64,000 nucleotides of DNA from JAWLHU01 sp049325315 (GCA_049325315.1 JBMONB010000084.1:26379-90378), one strand, 5' to 3'; numbered from the stretch's first letter, positions 50,700 to 59,695 are shown. Notes: generated by a model from the sequence alone, not told the origin. Translations and numbers: made by a program.

Positions 50700-51371
50700 A
50701 TGAAGAAGCTCAAGTGGATCGCGGCCGCCCTGGCGGTAGCGGTCGCAGGCGGGGCGGTGGCGGTTACCGCCTCGGCGCAGCAGGGCGGCGAGGCGCGACA
50801 GGTGGGGCCGCTCAAGCGGATGTACTGGCGGGCGCTGGGCATTAAGGACGCCCCGCTCGAGATCCGGGTGGTCGACGCCACTACCATGAAGCCGATTCCC
50901 GGGGCCGGCTGTGTGGTCGGCGAGACCGGGCAGCGGGTGGAGACCAACGAAAAGGGGCTCGCCCCAACCATTCAGGCGCCGATCTTCCGCCATCCGCGGC
51001 TGGAGGAGATGCTGGCGGAACTGCACGGGCAGCTGACGGTGCTCTGCTACAAGAACGGCTACCGTGACGCCATCTACATGGGGGTTCGGATGCACGAGGG
51101 GGTCACCACCGAGACCGAGGTCTGGATGTACCCCTTCGGCCCCCAGGACCGGCGAATCGAACCGACGCTCTACCAGGTGCCGGTGCACCGGATTTGGCAG
51201 ATCCAGCTGGCCGACAAGTACAGGCTGAGGGAGGAGGGCGAGGGCCCGGAACGCCCCGCCCTGCTCCGCCCCGATACCGGGCCGGCGCCCCAGGAGGAGA
51301 TCGGCGGAGGCCTTCAGACCCCGACGCGCCAGGCGCCGCCCCCGCCCGTGGTCCCGCCCGCAGCCGACTAG
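50700..51371 (+). CDS. Secreted protein of unknown function with Ig/carboxypeptidase-regulatory-like domain
   Basis: The 223-residue protein has a signal peptide (cut near residue 26) and a domain with LEIRVVDATTMKPIPGAGCVVGETGQRVETNEKGLAPTIQAP, the pattern of carboxypeptidase-regulatory-like beta-sandwiches. Residues 110-170 are unrecognised; the C-terminal 45 are Pro-rich and disordered. The ATG follows AAGGGAGGGG. It is cotranscribed with the SpoIID-like gene and probably works with it at the wall or in the spore. Confidence 0.7.
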   Translation: MKKLKWIAAALAVAVAGGAVAVTASAQQGGEARQVGPLKRMYWRALGIKDAPLEIRVVDATTMKPIPGAGCVVGETGQRVETNEKGLAPTIQAPIFRHPRLEEMLAELHGQLTVLCYKNGYRDAIYMGVRMHEGVTTETEVWMYPFGPQDRRIEPTLYQVPVHRIWQIQLADKYRLREEGEGPERPALLRPDTGPAPQEEIGGGLQTPTRQAPPPPVVPPAAD

Positions 51372-51382
51372 GCGCAGCGAAT

Positions 51383-51412
51383 GACCCGCACCCCAGATTG
51401 GGTGCGGGCTTT
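51383..51412 (+). terminator. Terminator after secreted-protein gene
   Basis: ACCCGCACCC pairs with GGGTGCGGGCT around CAGATT, then TTCT. Confidence 0.8.
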
Positions 51413-51629
51413 CTGGTGACAACCTGCCACCGCGTAAGGGGTTGCCAGAGCGGGGGCGAGTGCGCCAGGATATGAGCGAGCGGGATGACCCGACACCAGT
51501 CACCCAGTCAGCCTCCACCGGTGCGTCGGGAGCCGTGGCGGGATTTTCCTGCCCTTGTGTCTCTGTGGTATGCTTGCATGGAGATTTCCAGCCGGTTTGC
51601 ACCGGCGTGGGCCTATGGAGGATCCAGTC

Positions 51630-52925
51630 GTGGACGCGTATTGGGATGAGTTTCTGCTGATTTTCGGACTGATCTTGCTCAATGCCTTCTTTGCCGCAGG
51701 TGAGATTGCCGTGATCTCCAGCCGGCCCGTGCGGATCAAGCAGCTCGCAGAGGAGGGCAACCGCAGCGCCGAGGCTCTGCTGCGGCTGACCGCCGACCAC
51801 AGCCGCTTCCTGGCCACGATCCAGGTGGGAATCACCCTGGCCGGCTTTCTGGCCAGCGCCTCGGCGGCGGTCGGAATCTCCGAGGACGTGGGTATCGTGC
51901 TGTCCGGGCTCGGCCTGCCCGCCGGGGTGGCCCGCCCCCTGGCCCTGTTCACGGTGACGATCCTCATCTCCTACGTCACCCTGGTGCTCGGTGAGTTGGC
52001 GCCGAAGCGGCTGGCGCTCCAGGCCCCGGAGCAGATCGCCCTCACTGTCGCCCGGCCCGTGGAGATCGTCTCCAAGGCGACCGGCCCCTTCACGGCACTG
52101 CTTACCCATTCCACCAACCTGGTGGTCCGCCTGATGGGCGGCAAAGTGGAGCAGACGGAGGCCTCCCTCTCCGAGGAGGAGATACGCTTTTACGTGGAGG
52201 AGCACCAGGAGCTTCATCGGGAGGAGAAGAACCTGATCGCCGGCGTCTTCGATTTTGGTGATCGGCATGTCCGGCAGCTCATGGTCCCCCGCCCGGAGAT
52301 GGAGTGCCTGCACCAGGAGATCACCGTAGGGGAGGCGCTTTCACTGGTCCGCCAGCACGGCTTCTGGCGGTACCCGGTCTATCGGGAGGACTACGATGAC
52401 ATCGTGGGCATTGTCACCGTGAAGGATCTGGTGAGGCACCTGGGCGAGAAGGTAGCGCTGGATGCGAAGATCAGCGCGATCATGCGCCCCGCCCGGTTCG
52501 TGCCTGAGGCGAAGCGGGCACTGGAGTTGCTGAAGGAGATGCAGGTGGCCGACGAGCATATGGCCATTGTGGTTGATGAGTACGGCGGCGTGGCCGGTCT
52601 TGTCACCATGGAGGACCTGCTGCAGGAGATTGTGGGCGACGTGGCGGAGGAGCCGCTGCCCGCCGGCCAAGAGCGCTCGGAAGAACGGCTGATCGACGCC
52701 GCCGAGACGGTGGAGGATGTGGCCGAACTCCTGGACATCACCATTCCGCTTAGCCCGCACTATGAGACCCTTGCTGGCTTCATTCTGCACATATTGGGCG
52801 AGATCCCAGAGGTGGGGGCCAGGGTCGAGGTAGAGGGCTGGGTGCTGGTGGTAGAGCGGATGGAGGGGCGCCGGATCGACCAGGTCCGTGCCATTCCCCA
52901 GGCTGCAGAGAGAGTGGAGCAATAG
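51630..52925 (+). CDS. CNNM/CorC-HlyC family membrane protein with CBS domains
   Basis: The protein has the DUF21/CNNM transmembrane domain (four helices, about 5-160, with ATIQVGITLAGFLASASAAVGI), two CBS domains (about 195-320; MVPRPEMECLH, FWRYPVYREDYDDIVGIVTVKDL, VVDEYGGVAGLVTMEDLLQEIVGDVAEE) and the C-terminal CorC_HlyC domain. Such proteins have been linked to Mg2+/Co2+ export. I choose GTG 51630, 8 nt after ATGGAGG; ATG 51615 has no such site. It has 431 residues. A hairpin follows. Confidence 0.85.
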   Translation: MDAYWDEFLLIFGLILLNAFFAAGEIAVISSRPVRIKQLAEEGNRSAEALLRLTADHSRFLATIQVGITLAGFLASASAAVGISEDVGIVLSGLGLPAGVARPLALFTVTILISYVTLVLGELAPKRLALQAPEQIALTVARPVEIVSKATGPFTALLTHSTNLVVRLMGGKVEQTEASLSEEEIRFYVEEHQELHREEKNLIAGVFDFGDRHVRQLMVPRPEMECLHQEITVGEALSLVRQHGFWRYPVYREDYDDIVGIVTVKDLVRHLGEKVALDAKISAIMRPARFVPEAKRALELLKEMQVADEHMAIVVDEYGGVAGLVTMEDLLQEIVGDVAEEPLPAGQERSEERLIDAAETVEDVAELLDITIPLSPHYETLAGFILHILGEIPEVGARVEVEGWVLVVERMEGRRIDQVRAIPQAAERVEQ

Positions 52926-52928
52926 ATG

Positions 52929-52960
52929 AGGCCCGCACCCTGCCGGGGGTGCGGGCCTTG
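52929..52960. terminator. Bidirectional terminator
   Basis: AGGCCCGCACCC pairs with GGGTGCGGGCCT. It lies between the convergent stops at 52925 and 52975. Confidence 0.8.
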
Positions 52961-52974
52961 CGCGCAGGTATGGA

Positions 52975-53616
52975 TTACCGCCCCAATGTGGTGGTGCCCA
53001 GGCCAAGGGCGCCAAGGTTGCCCAGGCCAAGGGCGCCAAGGTTGCCCAGGCCGAGGGTGCTCAGCCCGCCCTGCCCGCCGAGGGCCCCAAGGTTGCCCAG
53101 GCCGAGGGTGCTCAGCCCGCCCAGCCCACCGAGGGCCCCAAGGTTGCCCAGGCCACCCAGGCCGCCCAGGCCGCCCAGGCCGCCCAGGCCGCCGAGTCCC
53201 TTGCCGAAGGGGCTCTTGCCGAAGCCCTTGCCGAAGGGGGCCTGGCCGAAAAGACTGAGGAGCAGCAGCAGGAGCAGCAGGTTGGGCTGCGGCTGGGGGA
53301 CCGTGGGGGTGAAGCGCTGCACAAAGCGCACGTCGAGCACCAAGCGGCCGCCGCGAATACGGAAGACGCCGCAGAGGGTGACGATCTGGTTGTCAACGCT
53401 GGAGAGCGGGATATTGATCTGCTGGGTCTGGATCACGGGAATCGGATTTCCGCCGGTCAGGGGCTGGATCTGGCCGATCACGTCGCCGCCGACCGGGGGG
53501 ACAATCTGGGTCTGGGCCTGCCCCTGAATGAAGAACAGGAGATTGAAGCGACCGGTGACACACTGCAGCCCGGCGGCCGTGGTTGGGCGCAGCGTGGTGG
53601 TAACAGCCTGTTGCAC
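52975..53616 (-). CDS. Gly/Leu-rich low-complexity protein, probable spore-surface protein
   Basis: The 213-residue protein has a folded N-terminal part (residues 1-110, VTGRFNLLFFIQGQ, VDNQIVTLCGVFRIRGGRLVLDVRFVQRF) and a C-terminal half of poly-Leu, FGKGFGKSPFGKG and then GLGGLGGL/GNLGALGGLGGLSTLG repeats. The PFGKG motif recalls the AFGKG repeats of the protein at 37057. No signal peptide is present. The GTG at 53616 follows GAGGTG. TGCATAGG lies about 40 nt upstream, as before the 37057 gene. The repeats and context suggest a structural spore-coat or exosporium component; this is inference. Confidence 0.65.
   Translation of the reverse strand: MQQAVTTTLRPTTAAGLQCVTGRFNLLFFIQGQAQTQIVPPVGGDVIGQIQPLTGGNPIPVIQTQQINIPLSSVDNQIVTLCGVFRIRGGRLVLDVRFVQRFTPTVPQPQPNLLLLLLLLSLFGQAPFGKGFGKSPFGKGLGGLGGLGGLGGLGGLGNLGALGGLGGLSTLGLGNLGALGGQGGLSTLGLGNLGALGLGNLGALGLGTTTLGR
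52996..53160. repeat. In-frame 24-bp and 51-bp tandem repeats in the Gly/Leu-rich gene
   Basis: GCCCAGGCCAAGGGCGCCAA-type units of 24 bp are followed by two nearly identical 51-bp units containing GCCGAGGGTGCTCAGCCCGC. Confidence 0.75.
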
Positions 53617-53782
53617 CTCAGTTACACCTCGTTATGTTCAGGATTCTCTCCCAACCTATGCACAGATCTCACCAAATGCCGCGCAAGAAACTGGCCGAAG
53701 ACGCGAAAAGGGTGATGAGAGAGGACATTGCGTACATAGAGACGAATATAGCCACGCAATTAGCGTCACCTATGTTTACTCA

Positions 53783-53796
53783 ACCGAACGTTTGGT
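53783..53796. promoter_or_regulatory. Palindromic candidate TetR-type operator
   Basis: ACCGAACGTTTGGT is a near-perfect dyad 19 nt upstream of the acyl-CoA dehydrogenase ATG. TetR-family regulators of acyl-CoA genes often bind such ACCGAAC-type dyads. The regulator at 15127 is a candidate. Confidence 0.45.
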
Positions 53797-53814
53797 AAAG
53801 AGGAGGGGTGAGGG

Positions 53815-54975
53815 ATGCAGTTCAGCCTGACGCCGGAGCAGGAGATGCTCCGCGATACGGTGCGGGAGCTGACGCGGGAGAAGGTCTGGCCCAGGGCCGC
53901 CGAGATCGACCGAACGGCAGAGTTCCCCTGGGACATCGCCCACCAGTTCCGGGACCTGGGGCTCATGGGCCTGGCGGTTCCGGAGGAGTACGGCGGCTCC
54001 GGCATGGGCGTGCTGGCCTGTTGCCTGGCGATCGAGGAGGTAGCGAAGGCCTGCGCCTCCAGCGCCCTGATCCTGGCCGACCAGGAGCTCGGGCTGCTGC
54101 CGCTCCTGGTGGGGGCCAGCGAGGAGCAGAAGAAGGCCTGGCTCCCCCGCTTCGCCAGCGGGCGGGAACTGGTCGCCTTTGCCCTCACAGAGCCGTCTGC
54201 CGGGTCAGATGCCGCGGCGCTGAAGACCACCGCCGTCCTAGACGGCAACGACTACATCCTCAACGGCCGGAAGGTCTTTATCACCCACGGGTCGGTCGCC
54301 TCTGGCTTCACCCTCTTCGCCACCGTCGATCCATCGGCCGGGGCGAAGGGGATCGCCTGCTTCTTTATCGAAGCAGGGACTCCGGGCCTGATCATCGGGC
54401 GGCATGAAGAGAAGATGGGGATTCGCGGGTCGCCCACCGTGGAGCTGATCCTCGAGGACTGCCGGGTCCCGGCGGCCAACCTGATCGGCAGGGAGGGCGA
54501 CGGCTTCAAGATCGCCCTGATCACCCTCGACCAGAGCCGCCCGGCGGTGGGCGCTCAGGCGCTGGGCATCGCGGCCGGGGCGCTGGAGTACGCCGCGGAG
54601 TACGCCAAGCAGCGGCAGCAGTTCGGCAAGCCGATCGCCGAGTTCCAGGGGCTCCAGTTTATGTTCGCCGACATGGCCACCAAGGTCGAGGCGAGCCGGC
54701 TCCTGGTCTACAAGGCGGCGGCCCTGATCGACGGGCAGGGAAAGGTGCGGGGGCGGCTGCCCACCGAGATCAACAAGATTTCGGCCATGGCCAAGATGAT
54801 GGCCTCCGACACCGCCATGTCGGTCACCACCGACGCCGTGCAGATCCTCGGCGGGTACGGTTATACGCAGGACTACCCGGTGGAGCGCATGATGCGCGAC
54901 GCCAAGATCACCCAGATCTACGAGGGCACCAATCAGATCCAGCGGCTTGTGATCGCACGGGCGCTGCTGGGATAG
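53815..54975 (+). CDS. Acyl-CoA dehydrogenase
   Basis: The 386-residue flavoprotein has the family motifs GLMGLAVPEEYGG, LTEPSAGSDAAALKT, the FAD/ETF face and the catalytic Glu370 in QIYEGTNQIQRLVIARALLG, placing it with short/medium-chain dehydrogenases. It makes trans-2-enoyl-CoA and passes electrons to ETF. The ATG follows GAGGAGGGG. It lies 10 nt before the membrane FeS oxidoreductase gene, so the two form an electron-transfer unit. EtfAB are not in this window. Confidence 0.93.
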   Translation: MQFSLTPEQEMLRDTVRELTREKVWPRAAEIDRTAEFPWDIAHQFRDLGLMGLAVPEEYGGSGMGVLACCLAIEEVAKACASSALILADQELGLLPLLVGASEEQKKAWLPRFASGRELVAFALTEPSAGSDAAALKTTAVLDGNDYILNGRKVFITHGSVASGFTLFATVDPSAGAKGIACFFIEAGTPGLIIGRHEEKMGIRGSPTVELILEDCRVPAANLIGREGDGFKIALITLDQSRPAVGAQALGIAAGALEYAAEYAKQRQQFGKPIAEFQGLQFMFADMATKVEASRLLVYKAAALIDGQGKVRGRLPTEINKISAMAKMMASDTAMSVTTDAVQILGGYGYTQDYPVERMMRDAKITQIYEGTNQIQRLVIARALLG

Positions 54976-54985
54976 GAGGATCGGC

Positions 54986-57061
54986 ATGGGACCGACACGC
55001 GAGGTCTACTGGAATATTGGAGACGCCTATATCATCATGTACCTGATGCTGCTGCCGACCATCGCGATCTTCGGCTACGGGATGTGGAGGCGCATCCGCC
55101 TCTGGTTCATCGGCAAGCCCGAGAAGCGGCTGGATCGGATCGGCGACCGGATCAAGATGCTGGTCAAGCACGCCGTGCTCCAGAGCCGCCTGAAGCAGAA
55201 CAAGGTGGCCGGCCTCTTCCACCTCTCGCTCTCCTGGGGCTTCGTGGTCCTCTTCATCGGCACCCTGGTGGTCATGGTCCACGAGGATCTCAAGATCCGG
55301 ATCATGCAGGGCCAGTTCTACCTCTGGTTCCAGTCGCTGGCCCTCGACATCTTCGGCTTCCTCGCCCTGGTCGGCATACTTATCGGCTGGATTCGCCGGT
55401 CGATCGTCAAGCCCCGGGCGCTGACCCACGGAAAGAACCATGGTTCGATTCTCGATGACTGGGTGCTCCTGGCCGATATCACCCTGATTCTCTGGACCGG
55501 CTTCCTGGTCGAGGGCATCCGCATTGTGGCCACCCAGGACCCCTACGGCGCCTGGTCGCCCATCGGGCTGCTCCACGGACAGTTCCTGGCGCTCTTCCTC
55601 TCGGTTCCGCAGATGCTGGTGCTCCACAAGGTCCTCTGGTGGGTCCACCTCGTTCTGGCCTTTTCCTTTATTGCCTACCTGCCCTTCACCAAGATGATGC
55701 ACATGTTCACCAGCCCGACGAACATCTTCCTGAGCGACCTGCGGCCGAAGGGGATTCTCACCAACGTCGACCTGGAGGCGGAGGCGCCGGTGCTGGGCGC
55801 CGCCTCGCTCTGGGACTTCTCCTGGAAGGACCTCGCCGACCTCGACGCCTGTACCGAGTGCGGCCGCTGCCAGGAGAACTGCCCCGCCTACCTGACCGGC
55901 AAGCCGCTCAACCCCAAGGCGCTGATTCTCGATCTGCAGCGCCACCTGCACGAGAAGGGCCCCCTGCTGGCGCTGGCCGCCATGAAGGGCGAGCGCCCCA
56001 CCGAGCAGCCCTTCGAGTCTGAGCTGGTCGGCCCGGTGGTCGACCCGGAGGCGCTCTGGGCCTGCACCACCTGCCGGGCCTGCATGGACGTCTGCCCGGT
56101 CTATATTGAGCATGTGCCCAAGATCATGGAGATGCGCCGCCACCAGGTGATGCTCCAGGGCGAGTTCCCGTCGGAGCTGAACCAGACCTTCAAGAACCTG
56201 GAGCGGCAGGGCAACCCGTGGGGCATGGGCGCCCACACCCGCACCCAGTGGGCCGAGGACCTGAACGTGCCGCTGGCCGCCGACAACCCCGACGCCGAGT
56301 ACCTCTTCTGGCCGGGCTGCTCCGGCGCCTTCGACCAGCGGGGCCAGAAGATTGTCCGCTCGATCGTGCAGCTGCTCCAGCAGGCCGGTGTCTCCTTTGC
56401 CATTCTGGGCAAGGAGGAGAAGTGCACGGGCGATGCCGCCCGCAGGGCCGGCAACGAGATGCTCTTCCAGCAGCTTGCCATGGAGAACATCGAGACGATG
56501 AAGGCCTATGGGGTGAAGAAGATCATCACCCACTGCCCGCACTGCGCCCACACCTTCGCCAAGGACTACCGGGAGATGGGCTTCGAGGTGGAGGTGATCC
56601 ACCATACCCAGATCCTGAACCAGCTGGTGAAGGACGGGAAGATCAAGCCGGTCAACCCGATCAGCGAGTCTGTCGCCTACCACGACTCCTGCTACCTGGG
56701 CCGTTACGGTGGCGAGTTCCAGGCGCCGCGTGAGCTGCTCCAGGCGATCCCCGGCGTGGAGCTGAAGGAGATGGAGCGGCACGGCGAGACCGGCATGTGC
56801 TGCGGCGCAGGCGGCGCCCAGATGTGGATGGAGGAGCACCACGGCACCCGGGTCAACGTCGACCGGAGCCGCCAGGCGATCGCCACCGGCGCCACCACCG
56901 TCGCCACCAACTGCCCCTTCTGCATGACCATGATGTCCGACGGCATCGCCGCCGAGGACAACACCGAACAGCTGCGGGTGCTCGACCTGGCTGAGATGCT
57001 CCTGAAATCGGCATCCACGGAAGCGGAAACCCCAGTTGCAGGAGCGACCGAAAAGGAGTAA
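54986..57061 (+). CDS. Membrane-bound FeS ETF:(mena)quinone oxidoreductase (FadF/EMO-like)
   Basis: The 691-residue protein has an N-terminal membrane part of about five helices resembling the nitrate-reductase gamma cytochrome b domain, two [4Fe-4S] ferredoxin motifs (CTECGRCQENC and CTTCRACMDVC) and two CCG domains typical of heterodisulfide reductase subunit D (HCPHCAHTF, HDSCYLGRYGG, GMCCGAGGAQMW, NCPFCMTMM). Such proteins, next to acyl-CoA dehydrogenase or EtfAB genes, carry electrons from ETF to menaquinone (FadF of Bacillus; the DUF224 protein of Syntrophomonas). The ATG follows AGGAGG. Context strongly supports this. Confidence 0.88.
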   Translation: MGPTREVYWNIGDAYIIMYLMLLPTIAIFGYGMWRRIRLWFIGKPEKRLDRIGDRIKMLVKHAVLQSRLKQNKVAGLFHLSLSWGFVVLFIGTLVVMVHEDLKIRIMQGQFYLWFQSLALDIFGFLALVGILIGWIRRSIVKPRALTHGKNHGSILDDWVLLADITLILWTGFLVEGIRIVATQDPYGAWSPIGLLHGQFLALFLSVPQMLVLHKVLWWVHLVLAFSFIAYLPFTKMMHMFTSPTNIFLSDLRPKGILTNVDLEAEAPVLGAASLWDFSWKDLADLDACTECGRCQENCPAYLTGKPLNPKALILDLQRHLHEKGPLLALAAMKGERPTEQPFESELVGPVVDPEALWACTTCRACMDVCPVYIEHVPKIMEMRRHQVMLQGEFPSELNQTFKNLERQGNPWGMGAHTRTQWAEDLNVPLAADNPDAEYLFWPGCSGAFDQRGQKIVRSIVQLLQQAGVSFAILGKEEKCTGDAARRAGNEMLFQQLAMENIETMKAYGVKKIITHCPHCAHTFAKDYREMGFEVEVIHHTQILNQLVKDGKIKPVNPISESVAYHDSCYLGRYGGEFQAPRELLQAIPGVELKEMERHGETGMCCGAGGAQMWMEEHHGTRVNVDRSRQAIATGATTVATNCPFCMTMMSDGIAAEDNTEQLRVLDLAEMLLKSASTEAETPVAGATEKE

Positions 57062-57072
57062 CTTAAAGAAAT

Positions 57073-57098
57073 GGGGCGCCGTGCGGGGCACGGCGCTC
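57073..57098 (+). terminator. GC-rich hairpin after FeS oxidoreductase gene
   Basis: GGCGCCGTG pairs with CACGGCGC(T). It has no T-run and lies 12 nt after the stop; it may attenuate rather than stop transcription. Confidence 0.5.
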
Positions 57099-57132
57099 CG
57101 CTGTTATACCCACTGAGGAAGGTGAGACCGCG

Positions 57133-58113
57133 TTGCTGCCGATTCACCAGATCTCGCTGCCTACGCCCTGGCCCGCTGTGGGGCCTGTACACGTCTACCT
57201 GATCCGGCAGGACCCGGTCACCCTGATCGACACGGGGCTGCACACACCCGAGTCCCGGGAGGCGCTGCTGGCCGGGCTGAGCGCCCTGGGGCTCTCGGTG
57301 CGCGAAATCCGGCGGGTGCTGCTCACCCACGCCCACCTGGACCACTCCGGCCAGGCCGCCTGGATCGCAGCCGAGTCGGGGGCCGAGATCTACCTCCACC
57401 CCGATGAGGTGGGCAAGGCAGAGGCGCCCGACTGGTGGCAGGAGGGGCGGGACCAGGTGCTGGCGGAGGCGGGGGTTCCCGCCGAGACCCGGGAGCTGAT
57501 GAACCGTTTCTGGAAGCTGGGCCGGCGGATGGCCCTGCCCCTGGAGCGGTGGACCCCGCTGGCTGACGGGCAGCGGTTCGCCTTTGCAAACGGGGCGCTC
57601 ACAGCGCTTCACCTGCCGGGGCACGCCCTGGGCCACACCGGCTTTTACGACGAGTCCTCCCGGACCCTGATCGGCGGCGACCACCTGCTGGAGAAGGTGA
57701 CGCCCAACCCGATCATGGAGCCGGTCCGGCCGGGGCACCCCGACGCCGTGCCTCATGCCCCCGCCCGGGCGTTGACGCTGGGCCAGTTCCTCGGCGCCCT
57801 GGAGCGGGTCTCCGGCCTGGAGGTGGAGCGGGTCCTGCCCGGTCACGGTCCGGTGATCAGCGACCACCGGGCTGTGGCATCGGCCTATGCCGCCAAGCAT
57901 GAGAAGCGGCTGTCCACGATCTTGGAGCGAATCGGCGGCGGGCGGGCGCCCTGGGAGCTGACCCGCGAGGTCTACCCGCGGGTGCGGGAGTTCGACCTCT
58001 TCCTGGCCCTGTCGGAGGTGCTGGCCCACCTGGACCTGCTGGTAGTCCGTGGCGCTGCCCTCTTTGAGCAGGATGGAGGCGCAAGCCGGTACCTGCAGGT
58101 GGTCCGCACGTGA
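57133..58113 (+). CDS. MBL-fold metallo-hydrolase
   Basis: The 326-residue protein has the metal motif THAHLDHSG near residue 62, HLPGHALGHTGF, the Asp in IGGDHLLEKV and a distal His in VLPGHGPV, i.e. a complete dinuclear site. It belongs to the glyoxalase II/thioesterase-like branch, with a C-terminal helical extension of about 80 residues. It may be an acyl-CoA thioesterase supporting the preceding acyl-CoA genes; unproven. The TTG at 57133 follows AAGGTGA. Its stop overlaps the next gene. Confidence 0.83.
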   Translation: MLPIHQISLPTPWPAVGPVHVYLIRQDPVTLIDTGLHTPESREALLAGLSALGLSVREIRRVLLTHAHLDHSGQAAWIAAESGAEIYLHPDEVGKAEAPDWWQEGRDQVLAEAGVPAETRELMNRFWKLGRRMALPLERWTPLADGQRFAFANGALTALHLPGHALGHTGFYDESSRTLIGGDHLLEKVTPNPIMEPVRPGHPDAVPHAPARALTLGQFLGALERVSGLEVERVLPGHGPVISDHRAVASAYAAKHEKRLSTILERIGGGRAPWELTREVYPRVREFDLFLALSEVLAHLDLLVVRGAALFEQDGGASRYLQVVRT

Positions 58114-58874
58114 TGAGCGCGCCCCAGCCGTCTGAGGTGCTCCGGGTGGCCGCTGCCGCCGGGGCGCTGCTGCTCCGCTGCGGGGCCGACGTCGCCCGGG
58201 TAGAGGACACCGTCGCCCGCATTGCCCGGGCCTACGGCATCGGGGAGGCGGAGATCTACGCCACCCCCACCGGGCTCTTCATCAGCCTCGACCAGCAGAT
58301 CACGGTGATCAAGCGGGTCGGGCAGCGGACCATCGCCCTGGACCGGGTGAGCGCCATTAACACCCTCTCCCGGGAGCTGGTGACCCGGCCGCTGGCCCCC
58401 GCGGAGGCGCTGGAACGCATCCGGGTCATTGAGGAAAAGGAGAGTCCGGCGCCCCGCTGGCTTGATGTGCCGGCCAGCGGCATGGCTGCCGCCGCCTGTA
58501 CCATGCTGGTGGGCGGCACGCTCACCGACCTGGGGCCGGCCTTTCTGGCCAACCTGGTGGTGCAGGGCGGGCAGCGCTTCACCCGCTGGCTCCGCCTGCC
58601 CGACGCCCTGAGCGACCTGATCGCCGGGGCGACCTCTGTCGCCTGCGCCATGCTCCTGAAAGCCTGGTTGGGCGTCCGGGTCGGGCCGGTGGTGGCGGGG
58701 GGCATTATGGTGCTGGTGCCCGGCATCGCCTTCACGGCGGCGGTGCGCGACGCCATGGCCGGCGACCTCGTGAGCGCCGGGGCCCGGGGCCTGGAGGCGC
58801 TGCTGAAGGCCGCCGCCCTGGCCTCCGGCGTGGGCGCTGCCCTCTACCTCTTCGGAGGAGGGCAGCTGCTGTGA
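58110..58874 (+). CDS. Threonine/serine exporter-type protein, N-terminal module (DUF1212)
   Basis: The 254-residue protein has the ThrE-N pattern: LLLRCGADVARVEDTVARIARAYG, EIYATPTGLFISL, a long loop, and four or five C-terminal membrane helices (ACTMLVGGTLTDLGPAFLANLVVQGG, VVAGGIMVLVPGIAFTAAVRDAMAGDLVSAGARGLEALLKAAALASG). It partners the small gene that follows, the two modules being a split ThrE. It likely exports amino acids or related acids. The GTG at 58110 overlaps the MBL stop, with AGGTGG 7 nt upstream. Confidence 0.85.
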   Translation: MMSAPQPSEVLRVAAAAGALLLRCGADVARVEDTVARIARAYGIGEAEIYATPTGLFISLDQQITVIKRVGQRTIALDRVSAINTLSRELVTRPLAPAEALERIRVIEEKESPAPRWLDVPASGMAAAACTMLVGGTLTDLGPAFLANLVVQGGQRFTRWLRLPDALSDLIAGATSVACAMLLKAWLGVRVGPVVAGGIMVLVPGIAFTAAVRDAMAGDLVSAGARGLEALLKAAALASGVGAALYLFGGGQLL

Positions 58875-59278
58875 TCACCTACCTCTTCGCATACATCACC
58901 TCGGCGGCCATAGCCGTCTCCTTCCGGGCACCGGGCGGGGCGGTGCCCTGGGCCGGCCTGAGCGGCATGCTGGGCTGGGCCGGGTACGACCTTTCCCTGC
59001 GGGCAGGGGCCCCGGAACCGATGGCGGTCTTCCTCGGCGCCCTGCTGCTGGGCACCGTGGGCGAGTTGCTGGCCCGTCGCCTCCGCGAGCCGACGATCCT
59101 CTTCATTATTCCCGGCCTCTTTCCACTGGTGCCCGGCCTGATCGCCTACAATGGCATGCTGCTCCTGGCGCGGGAAGAGATGCTCGGCGCTGGCGTGCAG
59201 CTCACCCGAACGCTCTTCGTGGCGGGGGCGCTGGCATCTGGGCTGGCCGTGCCGCCCGCCCTCTTCAGACGCAGGTAG
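58871..59278 (+). CDS. Threonine/serine exporter-type protein, C-terminal module (DUF3815)
   Basis: The 135-residue membrane protein is the second half of the split ThrE: AVSFRAPGGAVPWAGLSGMLGWAGYDL, GALLLGTVGELLARRLREPTILFIIPGLFPLVPGLIAYNGMLLL. Its GTG overlaps the stop of the first module. Four helices are predicted. Confidence 0.85.
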   Translation: MITYLFAYITSAAIAVSFRAPGGAVPWAGLSGMLGWAGYDLSLRAGAPEPMAVFLGALLLGTVGELLARRLREPTILFIIPGLFPLVPGLIAYNGMLLLAREEMLGAGVQLTRTLFVAGALASGLAVPPALFRRR

Positions 59279-59402
59279 GGGGCGCATCCCACCGCCAGCG
59301 AATAAGCGCCTGGGTGGTGGCTATAAATGGAAAAAGGGCGTCCGAATGAGGGCACCCTGGGAGTTCGCAGTTGCTTTTCGTTCGCCTTCTTTCGACGTGC
59401 AA

Positions 59403-59429
59403 GAGCCGCACCCTAACCCGGTGCGGCTC
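59403..59429. terminator. Hairpin beyond exporter genes and beside minus-strand remnant
   Basis: GAGCCGCACC pairs with GGTGCGGCTC around CTAACCC. It lies 125 nt after the exporter stop and 9 nt beyond the minus-strand stop at 59438, so it probably served that frame. Confidence 0.6.
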
Positions 59430-59437
59430 ATCGCTGT

Positions 59438-59695
59438 CTACTCCTTTGGTTCCTCCGTCGCAGCGGCCTGTGAGCCAGGGTTGGCCTCGTCGCTCTCCCG
59501 GGCGATGGTCTCCGTGCTGAGGTTGGACTTGATCGGGATGATCAGGGCAGGGACGCCGCCCGGACCGGCGCCCCAGGTGACGAGGTTTGGCGAATCAGCC
59601 GAATCAGTCGAATCAGGAAGATAAGGAAGGTATTTCCAACCAAAAGCTTGAAAGGAGGAGAAGAGGCTGACCGGGAGGGATCCGCCATGCCACAT
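59438..59695 (-). pseudogene. Doubtful minus-strand frame, probable gene remnant
   Basis: An 85-codon frame has a coherent C-terminal part (NLVTWGAGPGGVPALIIPIKS, then a hydrophilic tail EESDEANPG-like) ending beside a terminator, as a real gene would. Its 5' part runs through 9-bp repeats and across the start of the lipoprotein gene on the other strand, with no ribosome site. I read it as the surviving end of a small gene. Confidence 0.3.
59591..59617. repeat. Three 9-bp direct repeats (CGAATCAGN)
   Basis: CGAATCAGC, CGAATCAGT and CGAATCAGG follow each other directly between the remnant frame and the lipoprotein gene. Confidence 0.8.
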
